This document shows positions 10,373-19,648 of a DNA stretch of 64,000 nt, one piece after another (position 1 is the first letter of the stretch; each line of letters opens with the position of its first letter). This DNA comes from Spiroplasma ixodetis Y32. GTDB lineage: Bacteria; Bacillota_I; Bacilli_A; Mycoplasmatales; VBWQ01. The stretch is from NCBI RefSeq assembly GCF_030316605.1, contig NZ_CP127039.1, forward strand, positions 1,922,001 through 1,986,000, written 5' to 3'. The notes under the pieces are model-generated. The model was not told the DNA's origin. It worked only from the letters and a program-made list of their open reading frames with translations, and ran no database searches. A program made the position numbers and the translations under genes.

Positions 10373-10910
10373 TTTTATTCTCCTTATTTAAATAATATCA
10401 ACCAATTAATAAACTATCTGCTTCATCATGATTTGATATTGTTATATTTCAATCTTGTTCTTGAATTACTTGTTTTGCTAATTTTAATGATAATTCTTTA
10501 TTTCATTTTTTATCTTTTGCATATCAAAATATTTTTACATATCATTTCTTTCATTCACTAGGACTTATTAACATATCTTTTGTTAATAATTTATTAAATT
10601 GTCCAGCAATAAAACCACGTAAATGCTCTTGTGTTTCATAACCAATACCATTTTTTGAATGAAAAGTACCACGTTCAATAATTAAATCCATATTTTTAAA
10701 ATGTTCAATATGAGAAATCATAAATAATTCAAATACTATATTAGTTTTTTTAAAATTTTTAAAATTAAAACTAGTTACTAATAATGGTTTTCAATATTCA
10801 TATGGTGTGTTATCTTTAATACTTTTTCAATCTTTGCTTGTCTTTTTTTCTCATAAAGTAAATCCAGTATTTTTTATACTTGGGTCAATTGAAAGTAAAT
10901 AATTATTCAT
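10365..10910 (-). CDS. RuvC-like Holliday junction resolvase
   Basis: The 181-aa product opens with MNNYLLSIDPSIKNTGF, the first catalytic Asp of the RNase H-like RuvC fold. LIIERG at about residue 75 supplies the second acidic residue. NHDEADSLLIGWYY near the C-terminus supplies the last acidic pair. Spacing and order match phage and poxvirus-type RuvC resolvases. It would cut four-way junctions made during recombination or clear branches before packaging. Eight TGA Trp codons show it is native to a code-4 host. It is coupled to its neighbours by short overlaps. Confidence 0.8.
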
Positions 10911-11094
10911 AATTTCCACTTCCACAACTTTTACATTCTATAAATTGTTTTCATTCTCCTAAATTTTCTTGATTAGATAAATCTAAATCACTTGCATATA
11001 TACTAGTTATTGATTTACAATCTATACAAATAAAAGTTAAATTTTCTTCACTTTCAAATAATAATTTAAACTTTTGATGTTCACATTTATTCAT
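10903..11094 (-). CDS. Zinc-ribbon-like phage peptide, 63 aa
   Basis: AAGGAG precedes ATG 11094. The sequence has MNKCEH, then FICIDCK, then ECKSCGSG, which is a CxxH, CxxC, CxxC pattern able to bind one or two zinc ions. The end overlaps the resolvase start by 8 bp. The role is unknown; such peptides often bind DNA or protein partners. Confidence 0.65.
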
Positions 11095-11204
11095 TATTTA
11101 TTCTCCTTATTTTTATTTAAATTCATAACTAATATTTCTAAACAATTCATACATCAATAATTAGTTAATCAAATTCTTTTATTACAATATTTACATTTAT
11201 TCAT
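11094..11204 (-). CDS. Tiny zinc-ribbon-like phage peptide, 36 aa
   Basis: This 36-aa peptide shows CKYC and CMNC, a classic four-Cys knuckle, with a basic tail. Its stop shares bases with the next start (TAATG). It overlaps the end of recT by 8 bp. Confidence 0.6.
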
Positions 11205-12006
11205 TTTTAAATACCAAATTATCTAATTTTTCAATATTTTCTTCTATTTTTTGAAAATTATTATTATTTTCGATTTCTATATTATTATTATTTGGATTAT
11301 CAATATATATTTTTTCTGTTTCAGTAATAATTGCTTGGTCACTTTCATATGCAATTTGCATTTCAGTACTCATAATTCCTCATTTTCTTAATAATTGAGT
11401 TAATACAGTTTTTAATGCCATATCATCAAAACTTGCAATAGCAAATTCTTTATTTTTTGCATAAGTTTTTGAATATTTTAAAAAATGTTTTTCAATTTGT
11501 TCTTTTGACATATATAAAGTTTTTTCAAAACCATTTACTAATTGAAAATATGCTACATAACCAATAATAGGTTGTTTTAATCTTTCTAAATCACTTTGAA
11601 TTCAATTAAATTCAATTCCTTTAAGTCTATCTACTTTTTCAATTTCTGTTAATCTAACATCACTTACATTAATTTCTTTATATTGTTGACTACGTAATGA
11701 TAATTGAATATAACCTTTATATCCCATTTGAAATTGAGCATTATTTACTTTAGTATTACTATCTCAATAAGGTACAACATAACAATAACCAAAATTCTTT
11801 TCTAAAGGTAAATTTAATAATACTGCTTGATAACAACTATTAATAATAGTTTCTGGATGTGCTTTATCTAAACCATATTGATTTGAAATTGCTAATACAT
11901 TGCTTTTAAATTTTTGTATTTCTAAATTATTAATAATCCCTTTTTGTTTAATAAATTTTTCTACATTACCATTATTAATATGTTTAATTATTAATTCATT
12001 TGCCAT
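11197..12006 (-). CDS. recT: RecT-family single-strand annealing protein
   Basis: The product is 269 aa, normal for RecT. Conserved RecT features are NSCYQAVLLNLPLEKNFGY, then QMGYKGYIQLSLRS, then GYVAYFQLVNGFEKTLYM. RecT coats single-stranded DNA and anneals complementary strands, and works with a 5'-3' exonuclease. That partner is encoded directly upstream (stop at 12008), supporting a RecE/RecT-type pair. The C-terminus is Asn/Glu rich and variable as usual. The start is ATG 12006. Confidence 0.9.
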
Positions 12007-12007
12007 T

Positions 12008-12670
12008 TTATTTTAATTCCTTTCATGTTCAAATTGCTTTTTCTCATTCAATTAATAATTCATTTGTTATTTCAACTTTTATTAATTCAATATCATTTTC
12101 TTTAACTCAAAATATAAAATGTATATTTGATAATTTATAATTATTATTTTTTAATAATCAATAATATGCTATTATTTGTAATTTTGATTTTTCTAATAAC
12201 TCTTTTGAAAAAACTTTATAAGTTTTAAAATCAATTATTGTATATAAATCTAATTTTTCATTTTTAAATATTAAATCAGGAGTTCCTGCAACAATATCAT
12301 AATTAAATGCTTGTTCAATAATATATTGTGCATTTTCAATAAATTTAAAAGGTAAATATTCTAATAATGTATAACAATAATTTAAATAATTTTCTGGAAA
12401 TAAATCTTTAATATAATTTTTAATTTGATTACTTATATTTTTAATATTTATATTTTTAAAATATAATTCCGCTACTTTATGAACACAATTACCTCGAATT
12501 CTTGCATTATTTATATTAAAACAATGTTTACATTTATTACATTTACAATATGAATTACCTAAATAATAATCAAGTATTTTACTTACTGATATTAATTCTT
12601 TATTTTGAATAAAATATTGATGTGTTTCTTTTTTAAAAATTAAATTATTTTTTTGATTGTTTAATTGCAT
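12008..12670 (-). CDS. PD-(D/E)XK exonuclease, RecT partner
   Basis: The 220-aa product carries VHKVAELYF, then AGTPDLIF, then TIIDFKTYK, the His, Asp and Glu/Asp-x-Lys core of RecB-type nucleases. Residues 42-50 have CKCNKCKHC, an unusual cysteine cluster that may bind zinc or an iron-sulfur centre. Paired with recT it should resect DNA ends for annealing. TGA Trp codons extend the frame past 12158 to TAA 12008-12010. The N-terminus resembles short viral and Cas4-like nucleases, but a specific family cannot be settled. Confidence 0.8.
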
Positions 12671-12791
12671 TTTTAATTAAATTCCTTACAAATTTATTAA
12701 TTGATATATTATTATTTTCTAAACAAAGTTTTTTTAATTCATAATGTTCTTCTTTTGTTAATCTAACAAAAATTTGTTTAAGTTCTATCAT
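12645..12791 (-). CDS. Probable ribbon-helix-helix DNA-binding peptide, 48 aa
   Basis: The order is a short beta strand (KQIFVRLT) followed by two helices (EEHYELKKLCLE and SINKFVRNLIKNA). This is the size and pattern of Arc/MetJ-type repressors. It overlaps the nuclease gene by 26 bp. It could control the early operon. Confidence 0.6.
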   Translation of the reverse strand: MIELKQIFVRLTKEEHYELKKLCLENNNISINKFVRNLIKNAIKQSKK

Positions 12792-12793
12792 AT

Positions 12794-12916
12794 TTATTCA
12801 CTACTTTCTTTTTCCATAAATAATTCTTTAATTCTTTCACCATATTTACCATTTTCAATATCTTTAAAAAACATTTGTAAATCATTTTTAATATCTTGAA
12901 AACTTTTATTTTGCAT
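12794..12916 (-). CDS. Small charged phage peptide, 40 aa
   Basis: AAAGGAG precedes ATG 12916. The peptide is helical and acidic at the end, with no motif recognised. It sits 2 bp from the ribbon-helix-helix gene. Confidence 0.55.
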   Translation of the reverse strand: MQNKSFQDIKNDLQMFFKDIENGKYGERIKELFMEKESSE

Positions 12917-12920
12917 ATTA

Positions 12921-13103
12921 TTAAACTCCTTTAAAATTTTCTAATTGTAATTCATTAATATAATATTCTTTTAAACAATCTCAATTATCACTTGTTAAAT
13001 ACATATCTTCTTCAATCATTTCATTAATACATTTATTACAATAATAACTATTATCTATTGCACTAATTCAAATATATTTTTCATTATGAATATTACATTT
13101 CAT
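12921..13103 (-). CDS. Cys/His-rich phage peptide, 60 aa
   Basis: MKCNIHNE then YYCNKCIN gives a CxxH, CxxC putative zinc site, followed by an acidic helix. It overlaps the next gene upstream by 11 bp. Confidence 0.6.
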
Positions 13104-13248
13104 TATTATCACTCATTAATTTATAAAAACATTTATTACAAGTTCTATTTGCAAATGATGAATTTTTATGACAAATATCACATGAACCAAATATTTTTTC
13201 TTCTTGATATTTTAAATATATTCTTTTATCTTCTTTTAAATTCAACAT
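13093..13248 (-). CDS. Four-Cys phage peptide, 51 aa
   Basis: GAAAGAGAG precedes ATG 13248. The peptide has SCDICHK and RTCNKCF, a four-Cys knuckle 20 residues apart, in a charged peptide. Likely zinc binding; role unknown. Confidence 0.6.
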   Translation of the reverse strand: MLNLKEDKRIYLKYQEEKIFGSCDICHKNSSFANRTCNKCFYKLMSDNNEM

Positions 13249-13250
13249 AA

Positions 13251-13370
13251 TTAATTCTCTCTTTCTATAATTTTTAATATTTCTTGTATTTCAATATATT
13301 TTTTATTTTTAAGTAATTTTTCATTACATATATTTTTTATTAATTCTATTTTTTCAACATTTAATAACAT
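13251..13370 (-). CDS. Small helical phage peptide, 39 aa
   Basis: AAAGGAAA precedes ATG 13370, and the stop is TAA 13251-13253. It is Lys/Glu/Ile rich and probably a single helix. Unrecognised. Confidence 0.5.
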   Translation of the reverse strand: MLLNVEKIELIKNICNEKLLKNKKYIEIQEILKIIEREN

Positions 13371-13381
13371 ATTAATTTCCT

Positions 13382-13870
13382 TTAATAATTTAAATAAAAT
13401 ATTTTTTCATTATGAGTAGTCATATCTTTCATAGGTGTAACAATATAATTAATTGGCTTATCATTTTCTTTATAAGGATTATTTATTTTAAAACTTTTAT
13501 TATCTTTTTCTCATGTAATGTTATATTTAAAACATTCTTGATTTTTATCATTTGTAAAAATATAATAACCATTATATTGTTCATAAAATGTACAAGATAT
13601 TAATTCATTTTCATTTGTAGTAATATCTGGAATATTTTTAATATATTTTAAAATATCACTACCTTTAATACTTTCAATATCTTTTGTAATTGATTTTTTA
13701 CCTAATTTATAATTAAAATCTTCAATTATTTTTAATGTTATTTTTTTATTATTTTTATTAAAAATAGTATCTTTAATTGGAAATCATGTTTCATATTCAC
13801 CAATTTCTAATAACATACCTTTAGTTGTTTCTCTAACTTTATTTTTAATATCTAAATTAACATTAATCAT
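13382..13870 (-). CDS. First early-operon protein, 162 aa, unknown
   Basis: AAAGGA at 13876-13881 precedes ATG 13870. The product is soluble and mixed alpha/beta. It begins MINVNLDIKNKVRETTKGML and has a central charged region and an aromatic C-terminus. No catalytic motif was recognised. Leading the operon upstream of the recombination genes, it could be a regulator or single-strand DNA-binding protein, but no OB-fold signature is clear. Confidence 0.6.
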
Positions 13871-13887
13871 TACATATCCTTTCTATG

Positions 13888-13924
13888 TATAAGCCTTATC
13901 ACCTACAGTGATAAAAGGCTTATA
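13888..13924 (-). promoter_or_regulatory. Leader hairpin of the early operon
   Basis: TATAAGCC-TTATCAC at 13888-13902 pairs with GTGATAA-AAGGCTTATA at 13908-13924, with a small bulge and a 5-nt loop. It lies about 7 bp upstream of the ribosome site of the 13870 gene, so it may control translation or attenuate transcription. Confidence 0.55.
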
Positions 13925-13956
13925 TACTACTAACTACTTATCTATCTACTATACGT

Positions 13957-13988
13957 AAGGCTTATGCTACTGTAAGTAGCAAAGCCTT
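13957..13988. promoter_or_regulatory. Second hairpin with the same AAGGCTT arms
   Basis: AAGGCTT...GCTACT (13957-13971) pairs with AGTAGC...AAGCCTT (13975-13988). The outer arms repeat those of the 13888 hairpin, so alternative pairing between the two is possible. Confidence 0.5.
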
Positions 13989-13991
13989 GGA

Positions 13992-14014
13992 GGGTAGGGG
14001 TTCTAGGGGGAGGG
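13992..14014 (+). promoter_or_regulatory. G-quadruplex-type tract
   Basis: The G runs are 13992-13994, 13997-14000, 14006-14010 and 14012-14014, with loops of 2, 5 and 1 bases. This fits the four-run G3+ consensus for a quadruplex on the plus strand. It stands out strongly in this AT-rich sequence. It may be part of a phage origin, packaging site or promoter control. Confidence 0.6.
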
Positions 14015-14173
14015 AACCAAAATTTCTGAAATTTTCAAAGAGCATGACAAAAATTACTATTTGCAAATTCCTATACAATAGCTTTTATAATTTTTATTAA
14101 ATTTAGAATAATTAATTACTTTAATAAAGTATAGGTTTAATAAAATAATTAATTATAATTGTTAAACAATTAA

Positions 14174-14202
14174 AAATGAGAGTTTTATCTCTCATTTATG
14201 TT
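14174..14202. terminator. Hairpin terminator at the prophage edge
   Basis: AAATGAGAG at 14174-14182 pairs with CTCTCATTT at 14189-14197, with T-rich sequence on both sides. The interval 14015-14173 is otherwise AT-rich non-coding sequence with no feature I can name. Confidence 0.6.
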
Positions 14203-14236
14203 TTTATTAAATCGTATCCAAGTTTGCAATGCGCCC

Positions 14237-14309
14237 CCTGTTTGAAAAGCATTGTTGAACTCATTCAATTTCATTGTTTCCTCCACAAGTACATGTGGGG
14301 AGAAGTCCG
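14237..14309 (-). mobile_element. IS1595-like right-end fragment
   Basis: The 73 bp match the right end of the full copies, including the transposase start region and the AGAAGTCCG terminus. Everything else is missing. The left neighbour is the GC-rich string ATGCGCCCC, and the right neighbour is a truncated IS481-like element. Confidence 0.85.
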
Positions 14310-15198
14310 CTTTTTATTATTGAGCTAAACGTTTTTATGATATTTTCTACAAAAATAAACCTCTTGAAGAATTATTATTTAAATCAACAAAACCTAAAAA
14401 TATTAAATATTTGTATAATTTGGAATTATCAGAAAAATTTATAAATTATTTTGTTCAGTATAAAGAAGAGTTTGGTATAGGTGCTTTTCAATTTTGTTAT
14501 TTAATAAGACATATTGATGATATTAGGTTTAATTTTTTGCCAAAACCTTCGGTTAAAACTATATATCGTTGATTAAAACGTTTTGGTTTTTATTCACAAA
14601 AAACTATTAAGAAAAAAACATTTGAGATATGAAGTAAAAGAAACTCGATTATTGCAGACTGATATTAAAGTAGTATCAGATTATATAACAGGAAGTAAAA
14701 GATGATACATTATTGATTTTATTGATGAAAAAACTCGAATTACTTATTGTTATCCATCTGAACAACCACAAACCAGAGATATTGTAAATGCTACTAAAAA
14801 TGCTTTAAATTTTTATGAAAAATTGGGAATTAAAATTAAAAGAATTAGAACTGATAATGGTAGTCAATATGTTAATACATCTTGTGGAAAACCACAAAGG
14901 AATTGTTGATTTACAAATTTTTGTAATAAAAAAGGTATAGTTCATGAAACTACACCGTTTAGATAACCACAGAGTAATGGTAAGATTGAAAGATTTCATA
15001 GAAATTGAAGTAATTTATTTGAAATAAAACCATATTTAAATAGTGATTTTAGTTTATTTCAAAAATTAGTTAATTCTTTTCAAGAATATTATAACAATTC
15101 TAAACCACATAAATCATTAGGGTTAATGACTCCTATGGATTATTTTGATAAACTTTTATTAGATAGAAAATAGTCCAAAATGTCTGTACTACCTTACA
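14310..15198 (+). mobile_element. Truncated, decayed IS481-like element
   Basis: It matches the complete copy at 62327-63484 from about its residue 65 onward and ends in the same terminus (15171-15198). The transposase is dead. An extra A near 14616 shifts frame, and TAA replaces the Ser codon of the 'FRSPQSNGKIERF' motif near 14965. The 5' quarter and left terminus were lost where it abuts the IS1595-like fragment. The 250 bp after it, up to ftsK, are AT-rich and without genes. Confidence 0.85.
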
Positions 15199-15819
15199 AT
15201 ATCAATAGTAAATACATACAAAATAAAATTACTCAAATATCATTTTTTTACTCCTTATATTAATAATATTTTAATTTATATATATTGTATATTTTTAAAA
15301 AAATAATTAAAAATTACTAATAGTTCACATCATAATAATATTTATTAAAATGGTTAGTAAGTAGTAACAAATACCCCTATATATGATATTATTTTTATAC
15401 AATCAATCAACCAATAAATTTAAAATAGAAAAGTTAGGGGTTTAAAATTATGAAAGATTTTAAAAATATTAAAATTAAACAAATTAAAAATAGTAATAAT
15501 AATAAAATTGGTATCTTATTAGGTACTCTAATTTTATTGTTATTAATAACTTTTAGTTTATTAAGACTACTACCAATTGGTAAATTTTTAGACGACTTTA
15601 TATTTTCTTTTTTATTTGGATGAAGCAAATATTTAATTTATACATTATTATATATATCTTTAATTCCACTTTGTTTTAATTATTATTTTAAATTTAAAGC
15701 TTCCTTTGTTTGAGCAATAATTACTACTATTATATGCTGCGCTTGAACAATTGAAACTATTACTATTATTAGTCGTTATGATAATATTTGATTTAATAAT
15801 AAATTTCATATTAATTTAA

Positions 15820-16760
15820 GGCTTTTCTCCCTTTATGTACTATTTTTAAATTTTATCACATAAATGCTGAGAAAAGCCTATCTACGGACTTCTCCCCACA
15901 TTTTTAAATGAAACATAGCATTACAGTTTCAAAAGTAGGTATCTTGTTGAATTTATATGCAGCTTCTTTGGCATATAAATGAACATGATGTTTTGCAACT
16001 TTGATATGTGTTTTAAATGTTCTTCGTATATGTTTTCATACTGATTCAATTTGATTGGTATTTACGCCAATTTTTGAAACATAACCATCTTGATGGTTAA
16101 CTGTTTTGTGATTAGGGAAAAGTGATTTGAAATCACGATATCCTTTTCAAGAATCAGTATGTACATCACACTTTGAAGAAATATGGTTTCTTGCAAACTG
16201 CAAAAGATTTTTACTTTTTGCGTTTTTGATTACTTTCACAATTAAATTATTGGTTGTTTTTTCATAAATCCCAACAATTAATGTTTTATTTATCAAAGAT
16301 CTTCCTTGTTTTTTAAAACCCATATGTGAAAGATACATTTCATCCATTTGCACTATGCCCTCAACAATAAATTGATGTTCTTGTTTGGCAATACGATTTC
16401 TGATTTCATGACCCATTCTTCAAGCAGTTTTCAAAGTCACACCCAATTCTTTTGCAACATCAGTTGATGTAATTCCATGTTTGGTGTTTATTTATCTAAA
16501 GATGAGATAAAATCAAAATCTCAAAGGTGTTTGTGACTTGTAAAAAATGGTGCCATGAAGAATACTAAATGTTTGATGACATTTCAAACATCTTATTCTT
16601 CTTAAATTAGAAGTATTCAAACTTGTTCAAGAACACATGATACATTTGTTTTTCTTCAAACTTGCTATATATTTTAAACAATCCTGTTCTGTTTGAAAAG
16701 CATTGTTGAACTCATTCAATTTCATTGTTTCCTCCACAAGTACATGTGGGGAGAAGTCCG
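15820..16760 (-). mobile_element. IS1595-like element inside ftsK (first)
   Basis: The 941-bp unit is flanked by the 8-bp duplication TAATTTAA (15812-15819 and 16761-16768). The left end is GGCTTTTCTCCC. The right end, read inward, is CGGACTTCTCCCC. They form an imperfect 21-bp terminal inverted repeat. A second, more exact copy of the CGGACTTCTCCCCACAT repeat lies about 70 bp inside the left end, after a GGCTTTTCTC/GAGAAAAGCC hairpin. Confidence 0.9.
15904..16725 (-). pseudogene. IS1595-like transposase with nonsense codon
   Basis: The frame is the family-typical 273 aa. It has an N-terminal zinc ribbon (CIMC, CLKC), a helix-turn-helix, and a DDE domain with VQMDEMY, VHTDSWKGY and NQIESVW. 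In this copy codon 78, TGA (Trp) in the other copies, is TAA (16492-16494), so the DDE domain is cut off. It may still move with help from intact copies. Confidence 0.85.
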
Positions 16761-17743
16761 TAATTTAATTAATGATTATTATCAATCTTGATGAAATTCA
16801 ACTATTTTTAATAATTATCACGGATTTTTCAAATCACCTATTTCCTTTAATAATTGAACTATTGATAGTTTCTTCCCCTCTTATCTTGTTGGTGGATTAA
16901 TTGGTAATACTATACTAGAATTTTTAGGTTACACAACTATTTTTGTTAATTTTATATTAAATATATTAATGATTATTATTTGTTTTAGTTGATTATTTTT
17001 TAACCGTCCCTTAATTTTATTTATCACTATTTCAAATCATATCAAAGAAACAATTTTAGATTTTAAAGTTAAGCGAAAAAATCAAAAAATTAATAAATTA
17101 GAAAAAGCAAAAGAAAAACAAAAAAAACTTACTTTGGCACAAAATAATACTATCAAAATCAATAATCTAAAAAAAGAACTAAAAATAAACAAACAACAAG
17201 CAAAAAACAATAATAAGCAATCTAAATTAGAAACTAAACAATTTACAAAAGAAAATTTAGCAAACAATAAAGTAAAAAACGAAAAAATAAACTTTAATAT
17301 AGAAACCAATAAGGAATTATTTCAAAAAAATAACAATATTAACAAAATTAATAATCAAAAATTAGAAAATAATGAAACAAAAATTAAAGAACAAAACAAA
17401 ATTATTAATCAAATTGAAAAACAAAATAACAATCAAGAAAAAACAAAAGTTTTTCTTCCTGAACAAACTATAATTAATCAAAAATATATTTTACCAACAT
17501 TAAAATTAACTAAAAAATCAGATAATCTAATAAAAAAACAAGAAGAAAATGAAAAATATGCTTTAGAAAATAAAGAAAAAATTAATCAGTTATTTAAAGA
17601 ATTTTCTGTTCAAGGAAAAGTAAATGATTTTACTATTGGTACAACAGTAACAAAATATGAGGTTTCAATCACTTCAGGAATGAAAATTAACAAAATTACT
17701 AACTTAGAAGAAGAACTAAAACTAGTTTTAGCAAATAATAATA

Positions 17744-18684
17744 GGCTTTTCTCCCTTTATGTACTATTTTTAAATTTTATCACATAAATGTTGAGAAAAG
17801 CCTATCTACGGACTTCTCCCCACATTTTTAAATGAAACATAGCATTACAGTTTCAAAAGTAGGTATCTTGTTGAATTTATATGCAGCTTCTTTGGCATAT
17901 AAATGAACATGATGTTTTGCAACTTTGATATGTGTTTTAAATGTTCTTCGTATATGTTTTCATACTGATTCAATTTGATTGGTATTTACGCCAATTTTTG
18001 AAACATAACCATCTTGATGGTTAACTGTTTTGTGATTAGGGAAAAGTGATTTGAAATCACGATATCCTTTTCAAGAATCAGTATGTACATCATACTTTGA
18101 AGAAATATGGTTTCTTGCAAACTGCAAAAGATTTTTACTTTTTGCGTTTTTGATTACTTTCACAATTAAATTATTGGTTGTTTTTTCATAAATCCCAACA
18201 ATTAATGTTTTATTTATCAAAGATCTTCCTTGTTTTTTAAAACCCATATGTGAAAGATACATTTCATCCATTTGCACTATGCCCTCAACAATAAATTGAT
18301 GTTCTTGTTTGGCAATACGATTTCTGATTTCATGACCCATTCTTCAAGCAGTTTTCAAAGTCACACCCAATTCTTTTGCAACATCAGTTGATGTAATTCC
18401 ATGTTTGGTGTTTATTCATCTAAAGATGAGATAAAATCAAAATCTCAAAGGTGTTTGTGACTTGTAAAAAATGGTGCCATGAAGAATACTAAATGTTTGA
18501 TGACATTTCAAACATCTTATTCTTCTTAAATTAGAAGTATTCAAACTTGTTCAAGAACACATGATACATTTGTTTTTCTTCAAACTTGCTATATATTTTA
18601 AACAATCCTGTTCTGTTTGAAAAGCATTGTTGAACTCATTCAATTTCATTGTTTCCTCCACAAGTACATGTGGGGAGAAGTCCG
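17744..18684 (-). mobile_element. IS1595-like element inside ftsK (second)
   Basis: The 941-bp unit is flanked by TAATAATA at 17736-17743 and 18685-18692. It has the same orientation as the first copy. The two copies bracket the middle exon of ftsK, so the segment is arranged like a composite transposon. Confidence 0.9.
17828..18649 (-). CDS. IS1595-like transposase, apparently intact
   Basis: This is the 273-aa transposase with zinc ribbon, HTH and DDE residues (DEMY, HTDSW, IESVW), and no stop or frameshift was noticed. It differs from its neighbours by Cys to Tyr just before VHTDS. It catalyses cut-and-paste or copy-type transposition of the 941-bp unit. Confidence 0.85.
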
Positions 18685-19628
18685 TAATAATATTAGAATC
18701 GAAGCACCAATAGCTGGTAAATCAATGATTGGAATTGAAGTTAGTAATAAAAATATTGTTCCAATTAATATGCAAGAACAATTTGAAAATATAAGCGAAA
18801 AATATAAAAATAAAAAATTATTAATTAGTATTGGTAGAAATACTACTGGTGATTACATCTTTCATTCATTAAAAGAAATGCCCCACTTATTAATTGCTGG
18901 TAGTACTGGTTCAGGAAAATCCGTTTTTATTAATGATTTACTAATTTCTTTGCTCTTACAATACAAACCTCATGAAATAAAACTAATATTAATCGATCCT
19001 AAATGAGTAGAATTAGCAATTTATAATGATATCCCACATTTAATTATTCCAGTAATTAATGAAGCAAACAAAACACCAGCAGCATTACAAGTAGTAATTT
19101 TAGAAATGATGCGTCGATACCAACTATTTGCAAAAAATGGAAATCGTGATATTGAAAGTTATAATAAAAAAATAAGTCAAGAAATTGATAAATTACCTTA
19201 TTATATTATTGTTATTGATGAATTAGCAGATTTAATGGTACAAGCAAGCAAGCAAATTGAAGAAGGAATCATGCGAATTACACAAATGGGTCGAGCAGCA
19301 GGAATTCATTTAGTAATAGCAACACAAAGACCATCAGTAGATGTAATTACTGGCGTAATTAAAAATAATATTCCAACAAGAATTGCTTTTAAAGTTGCAT
19401 CTTGAATTGATTCAAAAACAATCCTTGATACTGCTGGAGCAGAAAAATTATTAGGTAAAGGCGATATGTTATTTTTAGCTCCAGGACAAAATAATATCAA
19501 TCGCTTACAAGCACCATGAATTAGTGATGAAGATGTTTCAGAATTAATAAACTTTATTAAAAAACAATCTTCGGTTAAATATGATAATAATTTTATTGAA
19601 AAAATGAAAGAAATTAAAGATTCAAAAA

Positions 19629-19648
19629 AATAAAATAATTATTTTATT
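19629..19648. terminator. AT-only palindrome between converging ftsK and glyA
   Basis: AATAAAATAATTATTTTATT is a perfect palindrome spanning the ftsK stop and reaching the glyA stop. It is weak as a hairpin but is the only candidate terminator between the convergent genes. Confidence 0.3.

Larger units (their letters stand above)
15450..19633 (+). pseudogene. ftsK: DNA translocase FtsK/SpoIIIE, broken by two IS copies
   Basis: Three exons are visible: 15450-15819, 16769-17743 and 18693-19633. Removing each IS with one 8-bp duplication rejoins them in frame to a 761-aa protein. The N-terminus has membrane spans, then a Lys/Asn/Gln-rich linker. The motor follows, with the RIEAPIAGKSMIGIEVSN motif, Walker A AGSTGSGKSVFIND, the [12 protein letters not shown] segment, Walker [14 protein letters not shown] and the [19 protein letters not shown] motif. 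FtsK pumps chromosome ends through the division site. There is no gamma DNA-binding domain. AGGGG precedes ATG 15450. The third exon retains the whole ATPase, so a fragment could still be made. Confidence 0.9.

Noticed and set aside
10361..10561. Plus-strand Leu-rich ORF
   Set aside because: It is a shadow of the RuvC-like gene on the other strand; the minus frame has catalytic motifs and overlaps typical of the operon.
17082..17309. Minus-strand membrane-like ORF in ftsK
   Set aside because: It is the complement of the Lys/Asn-rich linker of ftsK, which always looks Phe/Leu-rich in antisense.
17736..18692. Functional composite transposon formed by the two IS copies in ftsK
   Set aside because: Each copy has its own distinct 8-bp duplication, so they inserted independently; no outer duplication supports joint movement.
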